Made by a program: the position numbers and the translations under genes
The notes under the pieces: generated by a model
The model's database searches: none
Told to the model about the DNA's origin: nothing
Seen by the model: only the letters and a program-made list of their open reading frames with translations
Shown here: piece by piece, positions 34,684-44,063 of the stretch
Layout: each line of letters opens with the position of its first letter
Position numbering within the stretch: position 1 is the stretch's first letter
NCBI GenBank assembly: GCA_033765305.1
Contig: JANRID010000067.1
Span: 124,001 to 188,000, forward strand
Source of the DNA: RDXT01 sp033765305
Lineage (GTDB): Bacteria > Bacteroidota > Bacteroidia > J057
Reading direction: 5' to 3'
Length of the DNA: 64,000 nt

Positions 34684-36177
34684 TTACTGCACCACTACCC
34701 GTCCGGCAAACCGGCTCTCGCGGACCGTGACCAGCACATAGTACGCTCCGGGTGCCAGTCCCTCCAGGGGCACCGGAAGCACAAGCGCGCGGCCTTCGGC
34801 CAGCTCGGCGGTCTGCTCGCGGCAGAGGTGTCCGGAAGCGTCCAGAAACTGAATCTGCGCCGTGCCCGTTTCCGTTCCGGCAAGCCGGATGCTCAGCTGG
34901 CTGCTGGCTGGATTGGGATACAGGTCCAGCACAGGCCCCTTCACCGCCGAATAGACTTCCACGGCGGGCGAGAGCTGCGTTGCCCCGTCGAAGTCCCGCT
35001 GCTCCAGGCGGTAGTAGCTGACCCCCGGCATCGGCAGATAGTCCGCATAGGCATACTCGCGCAGCTCGCTGCGGGTGCCTCCCCCTTCGACGAAAGTCAG
35101 GGACTCCCAAAGCCGCCCGTCCACCGAACGCTGCACCGTGAAGCCTTCGTTGTTCAGCTCTGTGGCCGTAGCCCAGGACAGGTGCACCGCTCCCGTGCGC
35201 AGCTCAGCCTGCAGCCAGAGCAGCTCCACCGGCAGCAGCGAGGTGTAGCGGTAGAAGGTAAACTGGCCGTTCGAGCGGCCGGTGATCAGATCCGGATCGC
35301 CGTCGTTGTCGATGTCAGCGAATATGGGGGCCGAATACCCCGTCACATTGAACCCGTTGAAGGGATCGGAGCCGCCGTTCTGCTGGGTAAATACCGGCGA
35401 AGAGGCGCTGCCGGTGTTGAGGAAGTAGGTAAACACCCCGTCCTCCTCGCCGACGAGGCAGTCGAAGTCGCCGTCTCCGTCAAGGTCTGCAAAGGAAGGG
35501 ATCGAAAAAGCGCCCACATCTACCCCGTTGAAGGGATTCGTCGGGCCGGTAATTTCTGCAAACGACGGCGCGGAAGCGGTGCCGCCGTTGCGGTAGTAGT
35601 TAATGATCCCGGTGGATTCGCCGATGAAGGCATCCTGATCGCCGTCGCCGTCAATATCCACGAAAGCAATAGCTGAGGCCGAGCCGATGTCCACGCCGTT
35701 GAAGGGGTTGCTGCTGCCGGTAATGCTGCTGAAGGTCGGCGAGGATACGGTGCCGGTATTGCGGTAAAAATTGATGAAGCCGTCCGACTCGCCGATGAAG
35801 GCGTCCAGGTCGCCGTCGTTGTCGATGTCCACGAACGCCAGCTGCGAGTCGCCGCCGACGTCCACCCCGTTGAAGGGATTGCTGCTGCCGGTCACGAGGG
35901 TAAAGGATGCCGACGAGGGGCTTCCGTCATTGCGGTAGAAGCGGATGGTGCCGTTTCCGCCGCCGGTCGTGCCGAAGCCGCGGCCGGAAAACAGATCCAG
36001 GTCGCCGTCGTTGTCGATGTCGACGAAAGCAGGCGTGGAAAAGTTGCCGATATCGAGCCCGCTGAAGGGGCTCCCGGTGGTGACCAGGGTGAAGGACTGC
36101 GCGGACATGGCAGCGGGAGCAGCCGCCATCAGCAGCCAGACGGGCAAGGAAGGGGACAGGCGTAGCCGTAATCTCAT
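34684..36177 (-). CDS. Secreted FG-GAP/VCBS repeat protein, copy 2 (T9SS-type)
   Basis: A 497-residue paralogue of its two neighbours. From the ATG at 36177 it has a signal peptide (LPVWLLMAAAPAAMSAQ), repeats such as NPFNGVDVGGDSQLAF with VDIDNDGDLDAFIGESDG, and a C-terminal domain with LSWATATELNNEGFTVQRS and DLYPNPASSQLSIRLAG. Each repeat has a calcium-loop Asp cluster. The frame is open to 36345, but the upstream part is unlike the family. It is predicted to be exported and surface-attached; the target is unknown. Confidence 0.9.
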   Translation of the reverse strand: MRLRLRLSPSLPVWLLMAAAPAAMSAQSFTLVTTGSPFSGLDIGNFSTPAFVDIDNDGDLDLFSGRGFGTTGGGNGTIRFYRNDGSPSSASFTLVTGSSNPFNGVDVGGDSQLAFVDIDNDGDLDAFIGESDGFINFYRNTGTVSSPTFSSITGSSNPFNGVDIGSASAIAFVDIDGDGDQDAFIGESTGIINYYRNGGTASAPSFAEITGPTNPFNGVDVGAFSIPSFADLDGDGDFDCLVGEEDGVFTYFLNTGSASSPVFTQQNGGSDPFNGFNVTGYSAPIFADIDNDGDPDLITGRSNGQFTFYRYTSLLPVELLWLQAELRTGAVHLSWATATELNNEGFTVQRSVDGRLWESLTFVEGGGTRSELREYAYADYLPMPGVSYYRLEQRDFDGATQLSPAVEVYSAVKGPVLDLYPNPASSQLSIRLAGTETGTAQIQFLDASGHLCREQTAELAEGRALVLPVPLEGLAPGAYYVLVTVRESRFAGRVVVQ

Positions 36178-36387
36178 AGAAGAGGCATTGATACAGATGG
36201 GGAAAGGGAATAGAATCCAATCTGCCTGCAATATTACCGCGCTGGCTGGCTGGCGTGCAGGAAGCGTTGCCCAATCGCCAGTTTGCCGCCCCAATCCGGC
36301 GCCAGTGCCGTGCAATCGGGATGCAATTCTGCACAAAAGCGGCATTGCATTTCGCTATTGGTCAAGAAAGGGGCCCTGAAAACGCCC

Positions 36388-36416
36388 GTCCCCCGCATCT
36401 GGCAGATGCGGGGGAC
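36388..36416. terminator. Hairpin after FG-GAP copy 3
   Basis: A perfect 13-bp stem (36388-36400 with 36404-36416) with a 3-base loop lies just downstream of the copy 3 stop on the minus strand. No immediate T run follows. Confidence 0.55.
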
Positions 36417-36438
36417 GCAGACGGAGCCGGCAGGCGGC

Positions 36439-37902
36439 TTATTTGACCACCACCCGGCGCAGGTAGCGCTCCCCGCCGGCAGATACCAGGATCACATACA
36501 GACCCGGAGCCAGACCGTCGAGCGGCACCGGCACCACGGTGCTGCCGCCGTTGCCCAGATCCAGCAGCTGGCGGTAGCATTCGCGCCCGGCAGGGTCGAG
36601 CAGCCGGACGGAGGCCTGGCCGCTCCGGACTCCGCTCAGCGACAGGCTGAGCTGGTCCGTGGCCGGATTCGGATAGACAGAAACCAGCGCCTGCCCGCTC
36701 GCAGCCAGCACCTCGACCACCGGCGAAAGATGCGTCGAGCCGTCGGTGTCGCGCTGCTCCAGGCGGTAATAGCTCGGACCGGAAAGCGCCAGCGCATCGG
36801 TGTAGGCATACATCTGCACCCCTTGCGAAGTGCCCTGCCCTGCGACGAAGGAAAGCGCCTCCCACTCCCGGCCATTGGCGGAGCGCTGCACGGTAAAGCC
36901 TTCATTGTTCAGCTCGGAAGCGGTAGCCCATTCCAGGTGCACCTGCACCCCGGCGCGCACGGCCTCCAGCCACAGCAGCTCCACCGGAAGCAGCGAGGTA
37001 TTGCTGTAAAAGGCAAACGTGCCGGAGGAGCGGCCCACGATCAGATCCGGATCGCCGTCGTTGTCGATGTCGGCAAAGGCCGGCGCCGATGTGGCACCTA
37101 CGTCGAAGCCGTTGAAGGGATTGGAGCTGCCCGTCTGTACGGTAAATGCAGGACTGGAAGCCGTGCCGGTGTTCATGTAGTAGTTCAGGGTGCCGTCCGA
37201 CTCGCCGATGACACAGTCGTAGTCGCCGTCGCCATCCAGGTCTGCGAAGGCCGGTGCAGAATCGGCGCCGATGTCCACGCCGTCGAAGGGATTGGACGAA
37301 CCCGTAACGACCGTAAAGGCCGGTGCAGAAGCAGTCCCGGTGTTCCGGTAGAAATTGATGTTCCCTGTGCCCTCGCCGATGAACAGATCCAGATCGCCGT
37401 CGTTGTCGATGTCTACCAGTGCAGGCATCGAAAAGTCGCCGATGTCGATGCCGGTGAAGGGTGCCGTTGCCGGGCTGCCCGGAAACGTGGGCGAAGCGGC
37501 AGTGCCGGAGTTGGCGTAGTAATTGAGGTTGCCGTTCTCTTCGCCGGCAATCAGATCCAGATCGCCGTCGTTGTTCAGGTCGGCAAAAAACGGGGCCGCA
37601 AAATCCCCCACATCCCGTCCGTTCAGCGGATTGGATGAACCCGTAACCTGCGAATACGACGGGCTGCTGGGGCTGCCGCCGTTGCGGAAGAAATTGAACT
37701 GGCCGTTGTCCTCTCCGGCAAACAGATCCAGGTCGCCGTCATTGTTGATATCGGCGAATGCAGGCATCGAAAAGTCGTTGGAGCCGACGGACAGCCCGTT
37801 GAACGGGTTGCTCGTACCGGTCAGCTCGGTAAACGACTGCGCAGCAGCCAGGCCCGGAAGTGCTGCCAGGCATGCCAGGATCCAGACGCGGAAAGAACGC
37901 AT
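36439..37902 (-). CDS. Secreted FG-GAP/VCBS repeat protein, copy 3 (T9SS-type)
   Basis: A 487-residue paralogue and the first of the three in transcription order. From the ATG at 37902 it begins with a signal peptide (VWILACLAALPGLAAAQ), then repeats with FADINNDGDLDLFAGEDNG and FADLDGDGDYDCVIGESDG, and a C-terminal module with LEWATASELNNEGFTVQRS and SVYPNPATDQLSLSLSG. Copies 2 and 3 look closer to each other than to copy 1. The frame upstream to 38088 has several Met codons but no repeat-like sequence. Confidence 0.9.
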   Translation of the reverse strand: MRSFRVWILACLAALPGLAAAQSFTELTGTSNPFNGLSVGSNDFSMPAFADINNDGDLDLFAGEDNGQFNFFRNGGSPSSPSYSQVTGSSNPLNGRDVGDFAAPFFADLNNDGDLDLIAGEENGNLNYYANSGTAASPTFPGSPATAPFTGIDIGDFSMPALVDIDNDGDLDLFIGEGTGNINFYRNTGTASAPAFTVVTGSSNPFDGVDIGADSAPAFADLDGDGDYDCVIGESDGTLNYYMNTGTASSPAFTVQTGSSNPFNGFDVGATSAPAFADIDNDGDPDLIVGRSSGTFAFYSNTSLLPVELLWLEAVRAGVQVHLEWATASELNNEGFTVQRSANGREWEALSFVAGQGTSQGVQMYAYTDALALSGPSYYRLEQRDTDGSTHLSPVVEVLAASGQALVSVYPNPATDQLSLSLSGVRSGQASVRLLDPAGRECYRQLLDLGNGGSTVVPVPLDGLAPGLYVILVSAGGERYLRRVVVK

Positions 37903-38203
37903 CGCGCCATGGACCGGGGGGAGGTCATGGTACAAGTAAGATTGCATGTGTGATGGTGTTAGAGAATCCCTTAAAGATGAGTGAAACCTTCCCCCAAGAT
38001 ATGCCGTGGAAACATTTAAACATTCATTGGAATATCCATGCGGCACATAGCATGTCCGAGCTGTAGGTTCTGATGCCTGAACGGTCATGTAAGAAATTCG
38101 GCAGGCCTGTCCGAAACGGCCCCGGCCTGCGGCGTGCCCATACAGCGAAGGCGCTCCCTCGCGGAAGCGCCTTGCATGATCTATCTGCGTGAAAATCAGC
38201 GGT
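37903..38203. other. Intergenic stretch upstream of FG-GAP copy 3
   Basis: About 300 bases without a credible gene. The half near 37940-38060 is AT-richer and should hold the promoter of the FG-GAP cluster on the minus strand; no exact TAnnTTTG box was found. The other half holds a hairpin that follows the M49 gene. Confidence 0.55.
38148..38173 (-). terminator. Hairpin after the M49 peptidase gene
   Basis: An 8-bp perfect stem (38148-38155 with 38166-38173) stands 30 bases past the peptidase stop on the minus strand. It lacks a T run. Confidence 0.5.
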
Positions 38204-40258
38204 TCAGTTCTCGCTGGGCAGGAAGGAGTACTGCTTGGCGTAGTACAGCATCTGCTGGGTGAAATCGGACGGATATTCGATCTTCACATCCACAATCTGG
38301 CCGTTCTGCATCACCGGCTTCAGCTCCGGATTGATGAAGCCTGAATAGGGCGCCGACTTCAGCCGGGCATAGCGGTCCAGCACTTCCTGATGCAGGGCGG
38401 GGTCCACCTTCACGCCGTAGGTTTCCACCAGCTGCTGCGCCGCTTTGAAGTCGCCTTTGGAGGTGATGCGCTGCGTTTCCCGGAGCAGCTCGCCGAAGAT
38501 CGTCCGCAGCTTGTCGTAGTCGTTGATTCTGACGAAGGTCTTGCCGTCGCGCTTGACCCACTCGACAACCTGGTCGGCCTTGCCCCGCTCCATGGACCAG
38601 TACGCCACAAAGGCGCGGTTGCGCATGTGGTCTTCCTCGATCTGCGCGCCGGGCTTGATCCGGCGGAGCTGCAGCATGAGGCCGTTCATCATGTAGTCGT
38701 CGTAGGCGGCTTTGCCGGCCTCCAGCGAGGGCATGAGGCCCATTTCCACCAGTTTGGGATCCATGAGGTAATAGAGCGCCACCAGATCCGCACGGCCTTC
38801 CTCGATCGTGGAGGCATAGTTGACCAGGGTCTGCTTGGGGGTGCCTACCCCGGCCTCGATCTGCCCGGAGGCATGGCCGATGACCTCGTGCATGTCCGTG
38901 TGCAGCGCGTCGGCCAGCGAGCCGTACTGCTTCTGGCGCTCCAGCACTTCGGGCGATTCGCTGAATTCCTCCAGCGCGCCGCCGGCAGCCTTGCCGGCTT
39001 CCTCGTAGGCGGAGACAATGTTGGCCAGGTTGACCGACTTGGACCCGTGCAGGGCGCGGATCCAGTTGGCATTGGGCAGGTTGATGCCGATCGGCGTGGA
39101 AGGCGTCGCGTCGCCGCCCTCGGCTACCACATTGATTACCCGTGCAGAGATGCCCTTCACCTCCTTCTTTTTGTGCTCATCCAGAATCGGCGAATGGTCC
39201 TCGAACCACTGCGCTTCCTTGCCGATGGCGGCAATGCGCTTGGTCGCCTCCGGATCGCGGATCGAGACCACCGACTCGAAGGAGCCTTTGAAGCCTTTGG
39301 GATCGTTGTACACTTCGATGAAGCCGTTGATCACATCGATGGCCGAAGCCGTATCCTGCACCCAGGCAATGCTGTATTCGTCGAACTTCTTCAGATCGCC
39401 GGTCCGGTAGTATTCGATGAGCAGCCGCAGGGCCTTTGCCTGCTGTTCGGTTTCGGCAACGGAAACCGCCTGCTCCAGCCAGTACACCACCTTTTCAATG
39501 GCAGGGCTGTACATGCCGCCCACCTTCCAGACCTTTTCCACAATCTGGCCGTTTTCCTTCATCAGCTTGGAATTCAGGCCATAGGAAACCGGGGTCGTAT
39601 CCGCCGGGTCGATCAGGCTTTTGTAGTACGCATCCACCTCCTCATTCGTGAGGCCTTCGTAGAAGTTGACGGCAGACTCCGCGATAATGTCGGCGCCGGC
39701 ATCCTTGTTGACTTTCTTGGCCGCAACTGCCGGATCGAACAGCACCGGCGTCAGGCGGGCAATAAGCCCGGACACGGTCTCGCCTGCGCGCAGGGGCAGC
39801 AGCGCGGAGTCGGCCTGGCCCACCACCGCGGCAAAGTATGCCTCGCTGAATTCCGGCATCAGCTTCTCGGACCCGTAGTGGTGATGGATGCCGTTGGAAA
39901 ACCACACCCGCTTGGTGTATTCCATGAATTTGCCCCATTCTGCGGCGGCAGTGTCCGGGCGGCTGCTGATGACAGCCTCCAGGGTGCGCCGGATGGTGAG
40001 GTTGTACTTGTAATTCTGGTCCCACATGATGTCGCGCCCGGATTTGGCGGCTTCTGCGAGGTAGTAGAGCAGCTTTTTCTGCTGCAGGCTCAGCTCGTCG
40101 AAGCCGGGAACCCGGTAGCGCAGAATTTTCAGATCGGCAAACTGTTCCGACACGTACTGGAAATCGGCAGTCTCGGCCTGCTGGGCAGGCTTGGGGCCGC
40201 AGGCAGTGAGCGCGAGGAGCGCGGCGGCGAAAAGCAGGGATAGGCTGGCAGGTTTCAT
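38204..40258 (-). CDS. Dipeptidyl-peptidase III-like M49 lipoprotein
   Basis: From the ATG at 40258 the protein has 684 residues and a lipoprotein signal ending ALLALTAC. The zinc motif is HEVIGH near residue 457, with EEGRADLVALYY near 486 supplying the third ligand; these match HELLGH and EECRAE of M49. FSNGIHHHYGSEKLMPEF and IDVINGFIEVYNDPKG are also family features. DPP III cuts dipeptides from the N-terminus of short peptides. Bacteroidota homologues are of similar size. The lipobox puts it in the periplasm or outer membrane, where it could feed on peptides. An open frame of 31 codons upstream was rejected. Confidence 0.93.
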   Translation of the reverse strand: MKPASLSLLFAAALLALTACGPKPAQQAETADFQYVSEQFADLKILRYRVPGFDELSLQQKKLLYYLAEAAKSGRDIMWDQNYKYNLTIRRTLEAVISSRPDTAAAEWGKFMEYTKRVWFSNGIHHHYGSEKLMPEFSEAYFAAVVGQADSALLPLRAGETVSGLIARLTPVLFDPAVAAKKVNKDAGADIIAESAVNFYEGLTNEEVDAYYKSLIDPADTTPVSYGLNSKLMKENGQIVEKVWKVGGMYSPAIEKVVYWLEQAVSVAETEQQAKALRLLIEYYRTGDLKKFDEYSIAWVQDTASAIDVINGFIEVYNDPKGFKGSFESVVSIRDPEATKRIAAIGKEAQWFEDHSPILDEHKKKEVKGISARVINVVAEGGDATPSTPIGINLPNANWIRALHGSKSVNLANIVSAYEEAGKAAGGALEEFSESPEVLERQKQYGSLADALHTDMHEVIGHASGQIEAGVGTPKQTLVNYASTIEEGRADLVALYYLMDPKLVEMGLMPSLEAGKAAYDDYMMNGLMLQLRRIKPGAQIEEDHMRNRAFVAYWSMERGKADQVVEWVKRDGKTFVRINDYDKLRTIFGELLRETQRITSKGDFKAAQQLVETYGVKVDPALHQEVLDRYARLKSAPYSGFINPELKPVMQNGQIVDVKIEYPSDFTQQMLYYAKQYSFLPSEN

Positions 40259-40369
40259 GCGAGCAGGATGAGTGAAGGCCTGAATATACGGCAGACCGGC
40301 GCGAAATATACAACCTATTCCGCCAACCCGTCCGCGCGGCTTTCCGTACATGACCTAAATCATATTCCT

Positions 40370-41431
40370 GTGCCCGCTCCCCTGCCCGACCTGCACGGCA
40401 AGCGCTGCCTTGTGACCGGCGCTACCGGGTTCATCGGTTCGCATCTGATCCCGAAACTGGCATCGCTGGGCGCGCATATCCGGGCGCTCGCCTGGAGCGG
40501 CGAGCCCCAGCCCATGCTGCCCGACGGCCCGGATGAGATTCTCCACGGCGACCTGCTGCATCCGGCCAGCATTGCCGGAAACTGCCGGGATGTGGAGGTG
40601 GTGATCCACCTTGCCGCACGCGTCACCGACTGGGGGCCGCGCAAATGGTTTTACAGCAGCATCTGCACTGCCACCCGCAACCTGTTTGAGGAGGCTGACC
40701 GGGAAGGGGTATCCCGGTTCGTATTCATGAGTTCGGTGGCGGCCTGCGGCGTTCACCGGCACCTGCGCGGGTTCCGCGAATGGGACCCCTGCGTGCCTGC
40801 CGGCATTCCCTACGGCGACCTCAAGCTGGAAACGGAGCAATGGATCCGCGAAGCAGCCCCGCGCGCCGGCATGGACTGGACCATCGTGCGCCCCTGCAAT
40901 GTCACGGGCCCCGGCAGCGTCTGGGTCTGCGACCCGATCCGCCGGATGCGCTCCGCTGCGGGCCTGCCGCTGCTCGACGGCGGCGCCTACGACGCCTGCC
41001 TGGTGGACATCGGCAGCCTCACGGACGGCATCATCCGGGCCGCATTCGATCCGGCAGGCGCGAATCAGATTTTCCATTTCCGCGACGAATGGCAGGCATC
41101 CTGGCGGCAGTACCTGACCGAGCTGGGCCTCATGGCCCAGACTGCTCCCAGGGGCCAGCTGCCGTTCGGACTGGCCTGGCGGCTGGGCAGCAGCCTCGAG
41201 CGCGCCGGCAACTGGCTGGGGGTCCGGGCGCCGGTGACCCGGCTCGGAGCCGGACTGCTGGGCCGCGAGCTGACTGTCAGCACCCTCAATGCGCAGGAGC
41301 GCCTGGGCTGGGAGCCTTCCCGGTCCTATGCCGATGCCATGGCCCGTATTTACGAATGGGTGCAGACCGGCCCGGCCCGCATCCGGCCTGCCGGGCGCAT
41401 GCGCGATGCCCTGCAGGCGCTGCGGGGCTGA
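40370..41431 (+). CDS. NAD-dependent epimerase/dehydratase (3-beta-HSD-like)
   Basis: An extended short-chain dehydrogenase with CLVTGATGFIGSHLIPKLAS, the NAD-binding glycine motif at the N-terminus. MSSVAACG and YGDLK give the Ser and YxxxK catalytic residues, and VRPCNVTGPGSVW follows. It resembles the 3-beta-HSD/UDP-sugar epimerase group; the substrate is unknown. The GTG at 40370 was chosen because it leaves a normal intergenic gap from the divergent M49 gene. The frame also has an ATG at 40268, but that is 10 bases from the M49 start, and its 34 extra residues look unlike a fold. Confidence 0.82.
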   Translation: MPAPLPDLHGKRCLVTGATGFIGSHLIPKLASLGAHIRALAWSGEPQPMLPDGPDEILHGDLLHPASIAGNCRDVEVVIHLAARVTDWGPRKWFYSSICTATRNLFEEADREGVSRFVFMSSVAACGVHRHLRGFREWDPCVPAGIPYGDLKLETEQWIREAAPRAGMDWTIVRPCNVTGPGSVWVCDPIRRMRSAAGLPLLDGGAYDACLVDIGSLTDGIIRAAFDPAGANQIFHFRDEWQASWRQYLTELGLMAQTAPRGQLPFGLAWRLGSSLERAGNWLGVRAPVTRLGAGLLGRELTVSTLNAQERLGWEPSRSYADAMARIYEWVQTGPARIRPAGRMRDALQALRG

Positions 41432-41443
41432 TGCCCGGGCGGT

Positions 41444-41611
41444 TCAGATTCCGGTTTTCTTCTGGTGCTGCTCCCGCATGTAGTTGCCATGCTGGGGATG
41501 GTTGCAGTTCTTGCGCGGATCGCCCATGAGCATCCGGCAGGAGGAAAACAGCATGAGCCCGCAGAGGGCCAGAACGGGCAGGGCAAGGGAACGGCGGCGG
41601 ATCGGTTTCAT
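41444..41611 (-). CDS. Small lipoprotein (55 residues)
   Basis: The frame starts MKPIRRRSLALPVLALCGLM and has a lipobox at LMLFSSC (Cys25), then a short tail with DPRKNCNHPQHGNYMRE. The size, lipobox and Cys/His-rich tail look like the tiny lipoproteins found in many Bacteroidota, but the function is unknown. It is convergent with the epimerase gene. The same frame stays open upstream, but the Lys-Arg start with a following hydrophobic run is the natural signal peptide. Confidence 0.65.
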   Translation of the reverse strand: MKPIRRRSLALPVLALCGLMLFSSCRMLMGDPRKNCNHPQHGNYMREQHQKKTGI

Positions 41612-41700
41612 CGTCAGGCGATTGCGGAAAACGGCGGTAACGTGCCGCTGTAAAGATACAGGACAGATGCGGATAATCCCGCGCTGCCCCGCCAGGAATC

Positions 41701-42177
41701 TTACGGCTGTTCCGGCACAGGCTGGTAGCCGTCTTGCCCGATGATGGAGTCGAGGCGGGCCTGGAGCTGGCCCAGGGATTCCGGCGCATTGAAGCGGTTC
41801 AGCACCCGATGGGTGCGTCCGTTCATGGTGCACTGGGTGGCAGCGGAAGGCACATCCTTGATCGAAGGCTCGTCGTAGCGCTCGGCATAGGCCCAGAAAT
41901 CGGCAGCCTGGATGGCGGCCACAAGTTCGCGCAGCTGCGCCTTGCGCAGGGTTTTTTCATGCTTGCCCATCGGATCGGCGAAGTACTTGCCTTCATAGGC
42001 GACATGCCCGCGCGCATCCACATGCAGCACATACGCCGGGCAGCGGCCTTTGCAGGGCGTCCGCTCGATGGTGAGCGAGAAATCCGCCGGCACGCCGCGC
42101 ACGGCGCGGGTGCTGGTGGCACAGGAAAGGGCGCAGCCGAGCAGTGCGGCGCAGCAAATCGTCAGCCAGGAATTCAT
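41701..42177 (-). CDS. DUF6438 lipoprotein
   Basis: A 158-residue protein with a lipoprotein signal (ICCAALLGCALSC). The mature part has FSLTIERTPCKGRCPAYVLH, then VDARGHVAYEGKYF and LRELVAAIQAADFWAYAERY, the pattern of DUF6438, a small beta-rich domain of unknown role. It lies 11 bases after the dnaA stop on the same strand and so is likely co-transcribed with dnaA. The frame stays open upstream but that overlaps dnaA. Confidence 0.8.
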   Translation of the reverse strand: MNSWLTICCAALLGCALSCATSTRAVRGVPADFSLTIERTPCKGRCPAYVLHVDARGHVAYEGKYFADPMGKHEKTLRKAQLRELVAAIQAADFWAYAERYDEPSIKDVPSAATQCTMNGRTHRVLNRFNAPESLGQLQARLDSIIGQDGYQPVPEQP

Positions 42178-42188
42178 GGGCGGCGCGG

Positions 42189-43631
42189 TTAACCCAGTTC
42201 GAGCGAAATACGCTTGCGGATCTCCATCACGCTCTGCTTGAAGTATTTGTCTGTAGCGATCAGGTCGCTGACCGTCTGCAGCGCGTGGATCACCGTAGTA
42301 TGGTCGCGGCCGCCGAAGTGCAGCCCGATGGACTTGAGCGAATGGCGGGTCATCTCCTTGGCGAAGAACATGGCAATCTGCCGGGCCTGCACGATGTCGC
42401 GCTTGCGGCTCTTGTCCTTCATCAGCTCCACGCCGACGGAGAAATGCTCCCCGACGATTTTCTGGATCGATTCGATGGTGATCTCGCGGCTGACGGTGTC
42501 CACGAAGGTCCGCAGCATGGAGCGGGCCAGCTCCAGGTCCACATCCCGGCGGTTGAGCGAGCTCTGGGCGAGCAGGCTGATCAGGGCGCCTTCGAGGGTG
42601 CGGATATTGGAGGTGATGTTGTGGGCAATGAATTCCACCACTTCCTCCGGAAGCTCGATGCCGTTCTGGTACATCTTGCTCTTGAGGATCTGCTTGCGGG
42701 TGATGAAATCCGGCACCTGCAGGCTGGCGCTGAGGCCCCACTTGAAGCGGGAGAGCAGCCGCTCCTCGATGCCTTCGATCTCATGCGGCGGGCGGTCCGA
42801 GGCCAGCACGATCTGCTTGCCGGACTGGCGCAGGTGGTTGAAGACGTGGAAGAAGTTTTCCTGCGTTTTTTCCTTGCCCGAAAGAAACTGGATATCGTCC
42901 ACCAGCAGCACGTCGATCATCTGGTAGAAGGTCATGAAGTCATTGACCGTATTCTTCTTGACCGCCTCTACAAACTGGTTGATGAAGCGCTCGGAGGATA
43001 CGTAGAGCACTGCCTTCTTGGCGGCGGTCTCCTTCACGTGGTTGCCGATGGCCTGCAGGAGGTGGGTTTTGCCGAGGCCGGTGCCGCTGAAAATGAAGAG
43101 CGGATTGTAGGCCGTGACGCCGGGCTTGTTGGCGACGGCGTAGCCCGCGGCCCGCGCCAGGCGGTTGCAGTCGCCTTCGACAAAATTCTCGAATGAAAAG
43201 GCCGGGTTCAGATTGGATTCGATCTCGACCTTGCGGATGCCGGGAATGACAAAGGGGTTGGGAATCTGCTGAGGCGCATCGGAAGGGCTGTAAGCTCCGC
43301 CTGATGCGGCGCCGGCATGCGCATGCAGCGCCGCGCCGACAGGCCGGGCTATCTGCGCAGCGCCCTGGCCGCGGCCTGCCGCCTCCAGCACTGCGTACTC
43401 CAGGCGCCCGTCCGGGCCCAGCGTGGCATGCACCGCCTTCCGGAGCAGCTCGACGTAGTGGTCCTCCAGCCATTCATAAAAGAAGAGACTGGGCACTTCG
43501 ATCGTCAGCACCTGCTGCTCAAGCCTGACCGGCCGGATGGGGGTAAACCACGTCTCGAAGCTCTGTGGAGCCAGCTGGTCCTTGATGAGTTGCAGACAGC
43601 TATTCCAGATGTCAACGTGAGGCGTTGTCAT
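42189..43631 (-). CDS. dnaA: Chromosomal replication initiator DnaA
   Basis: A 480-residue DnaA with domain I (about 1-85), a Gly/Ala/Pro-rich linker (85-130), and the AAA+ domain. Walker A is SGTGLGKTH (182-190), Walker B LLVDDIQFLSGKEKTQE, and the C-terminal DNA-binding signature is GLHFGGRDHTTVIHAL. It binds DnaA boxes at the origin and opens DNA. The usual dnaN/recF/gyrB neighbours are not present, as in many Bacteroidota. The upstream region is AT-rich but no cluster of 9-mer boxes was found. Confidence 0.97.
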   Translation of the reverse strand: MTTPHVDIWNSCLQLIKDQLAPQSFETWFTPIRPVRLEQQVLTIEVPSLFFYEWLEDHYVELLRKAVHATLGPDGRLEYAVLEAAGRGQGAAQIARPVGAALHAHAGAASGGAYSPSDAPQQIPNPFVIPGIRKVEIESNLNPAFSFENFVEGDCNRLARAAGYAVANKPGVTAYNPLFIFSGTGLGKTHLLQAIGNHVKETAAKKAVLYVSSERFINQFVEAVKKNTVNDFMTFYQMIDVLLVDDIQFLSGKEKTQENFFHVFNHLRQSGKQIVLASDRPPHEIEGIEERLLSRFKWGLSASLQVPDFITRKQILKSKMYQNGIELPEEVVEFIAHNITSNIRTLEGALISLLAQSSLNRRDVDLELARSMLRTFVDTVSREITIESIQKIVGEHFSVGVELMKDKSRKRDIVQARQIAMFFAKEMTRHSLKSIGLHFGGRDHTTVIHALQTVSDLIATDKYFKQSVMEIRKRISLELG

Positions 43632-44063
43632 TCCTATTTACTAAAATTGTTCGTTCTTTCGAGTGCGTCCCCAGGGAGTAGTTGCCCCTTGACCTGCGGC
43701 GTAAGGTTAAAGTTGCGGGGAAAAGTCAGAAAATACAACTTGACATTCTACGATTTTTTACAGTTCGGGCGTAATTTTATAGACCTCTGATTTACAATTT
43801 TTTACATATATGCCCTTCCATAAGCGCCTAAAGTCCCCGCCAGCCCCCTGCCCTGCTTCGATCTCCGCTTCAGCAGGGAATATATAGTATATTGATTATC
43901 AACTATCTGAATCTACCCCTCACCAGGGTCCGGAACAGCCGATATTTATAGGCGCCGGGTAGTACGATGTCTGTAACAGCCGGAACCGGACCCCGCTTCC
44001 CTGCCGCCGGCCCGGAGCCGGGCGCCTCCGGACACCAGCCGCCGATTGCAAGCAGAATTAGTA
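43632..44063. other. AT-rich region upstream of dnaA
   Basis: About 430 bases between dnaA and the next gene. The part from about 43720 to 43920 is much more AT-rich than the rest of the window, with runs such as TTTTTTACA and a TTGAT-T-ATCAA inverted repeat at 43892-43902. It probably carries the dnaA promoter. One TTATCAACT is two bases from the DnaA-box consensus; no cluster is seen. No gene is credible here. Confidence 0.6.

Noticed and set aside
32870..37902. Regular repeats considered as a CRISPR array
   Set aside because: The units are about 170 bases, code for protein in one frame, and have no short repeat-spacer layout.
40268..40369. ATG at 40268 as the epimerase start
   Set aside because: It would place the start 10 bases from the divergent M49 start and add 34 residues unlike the family. 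It remains possible.
43632..44063. Called as oriC
   Set aside because: Only one two-mismatch DnaA-box match is found, so position and AT content alone are not enough.
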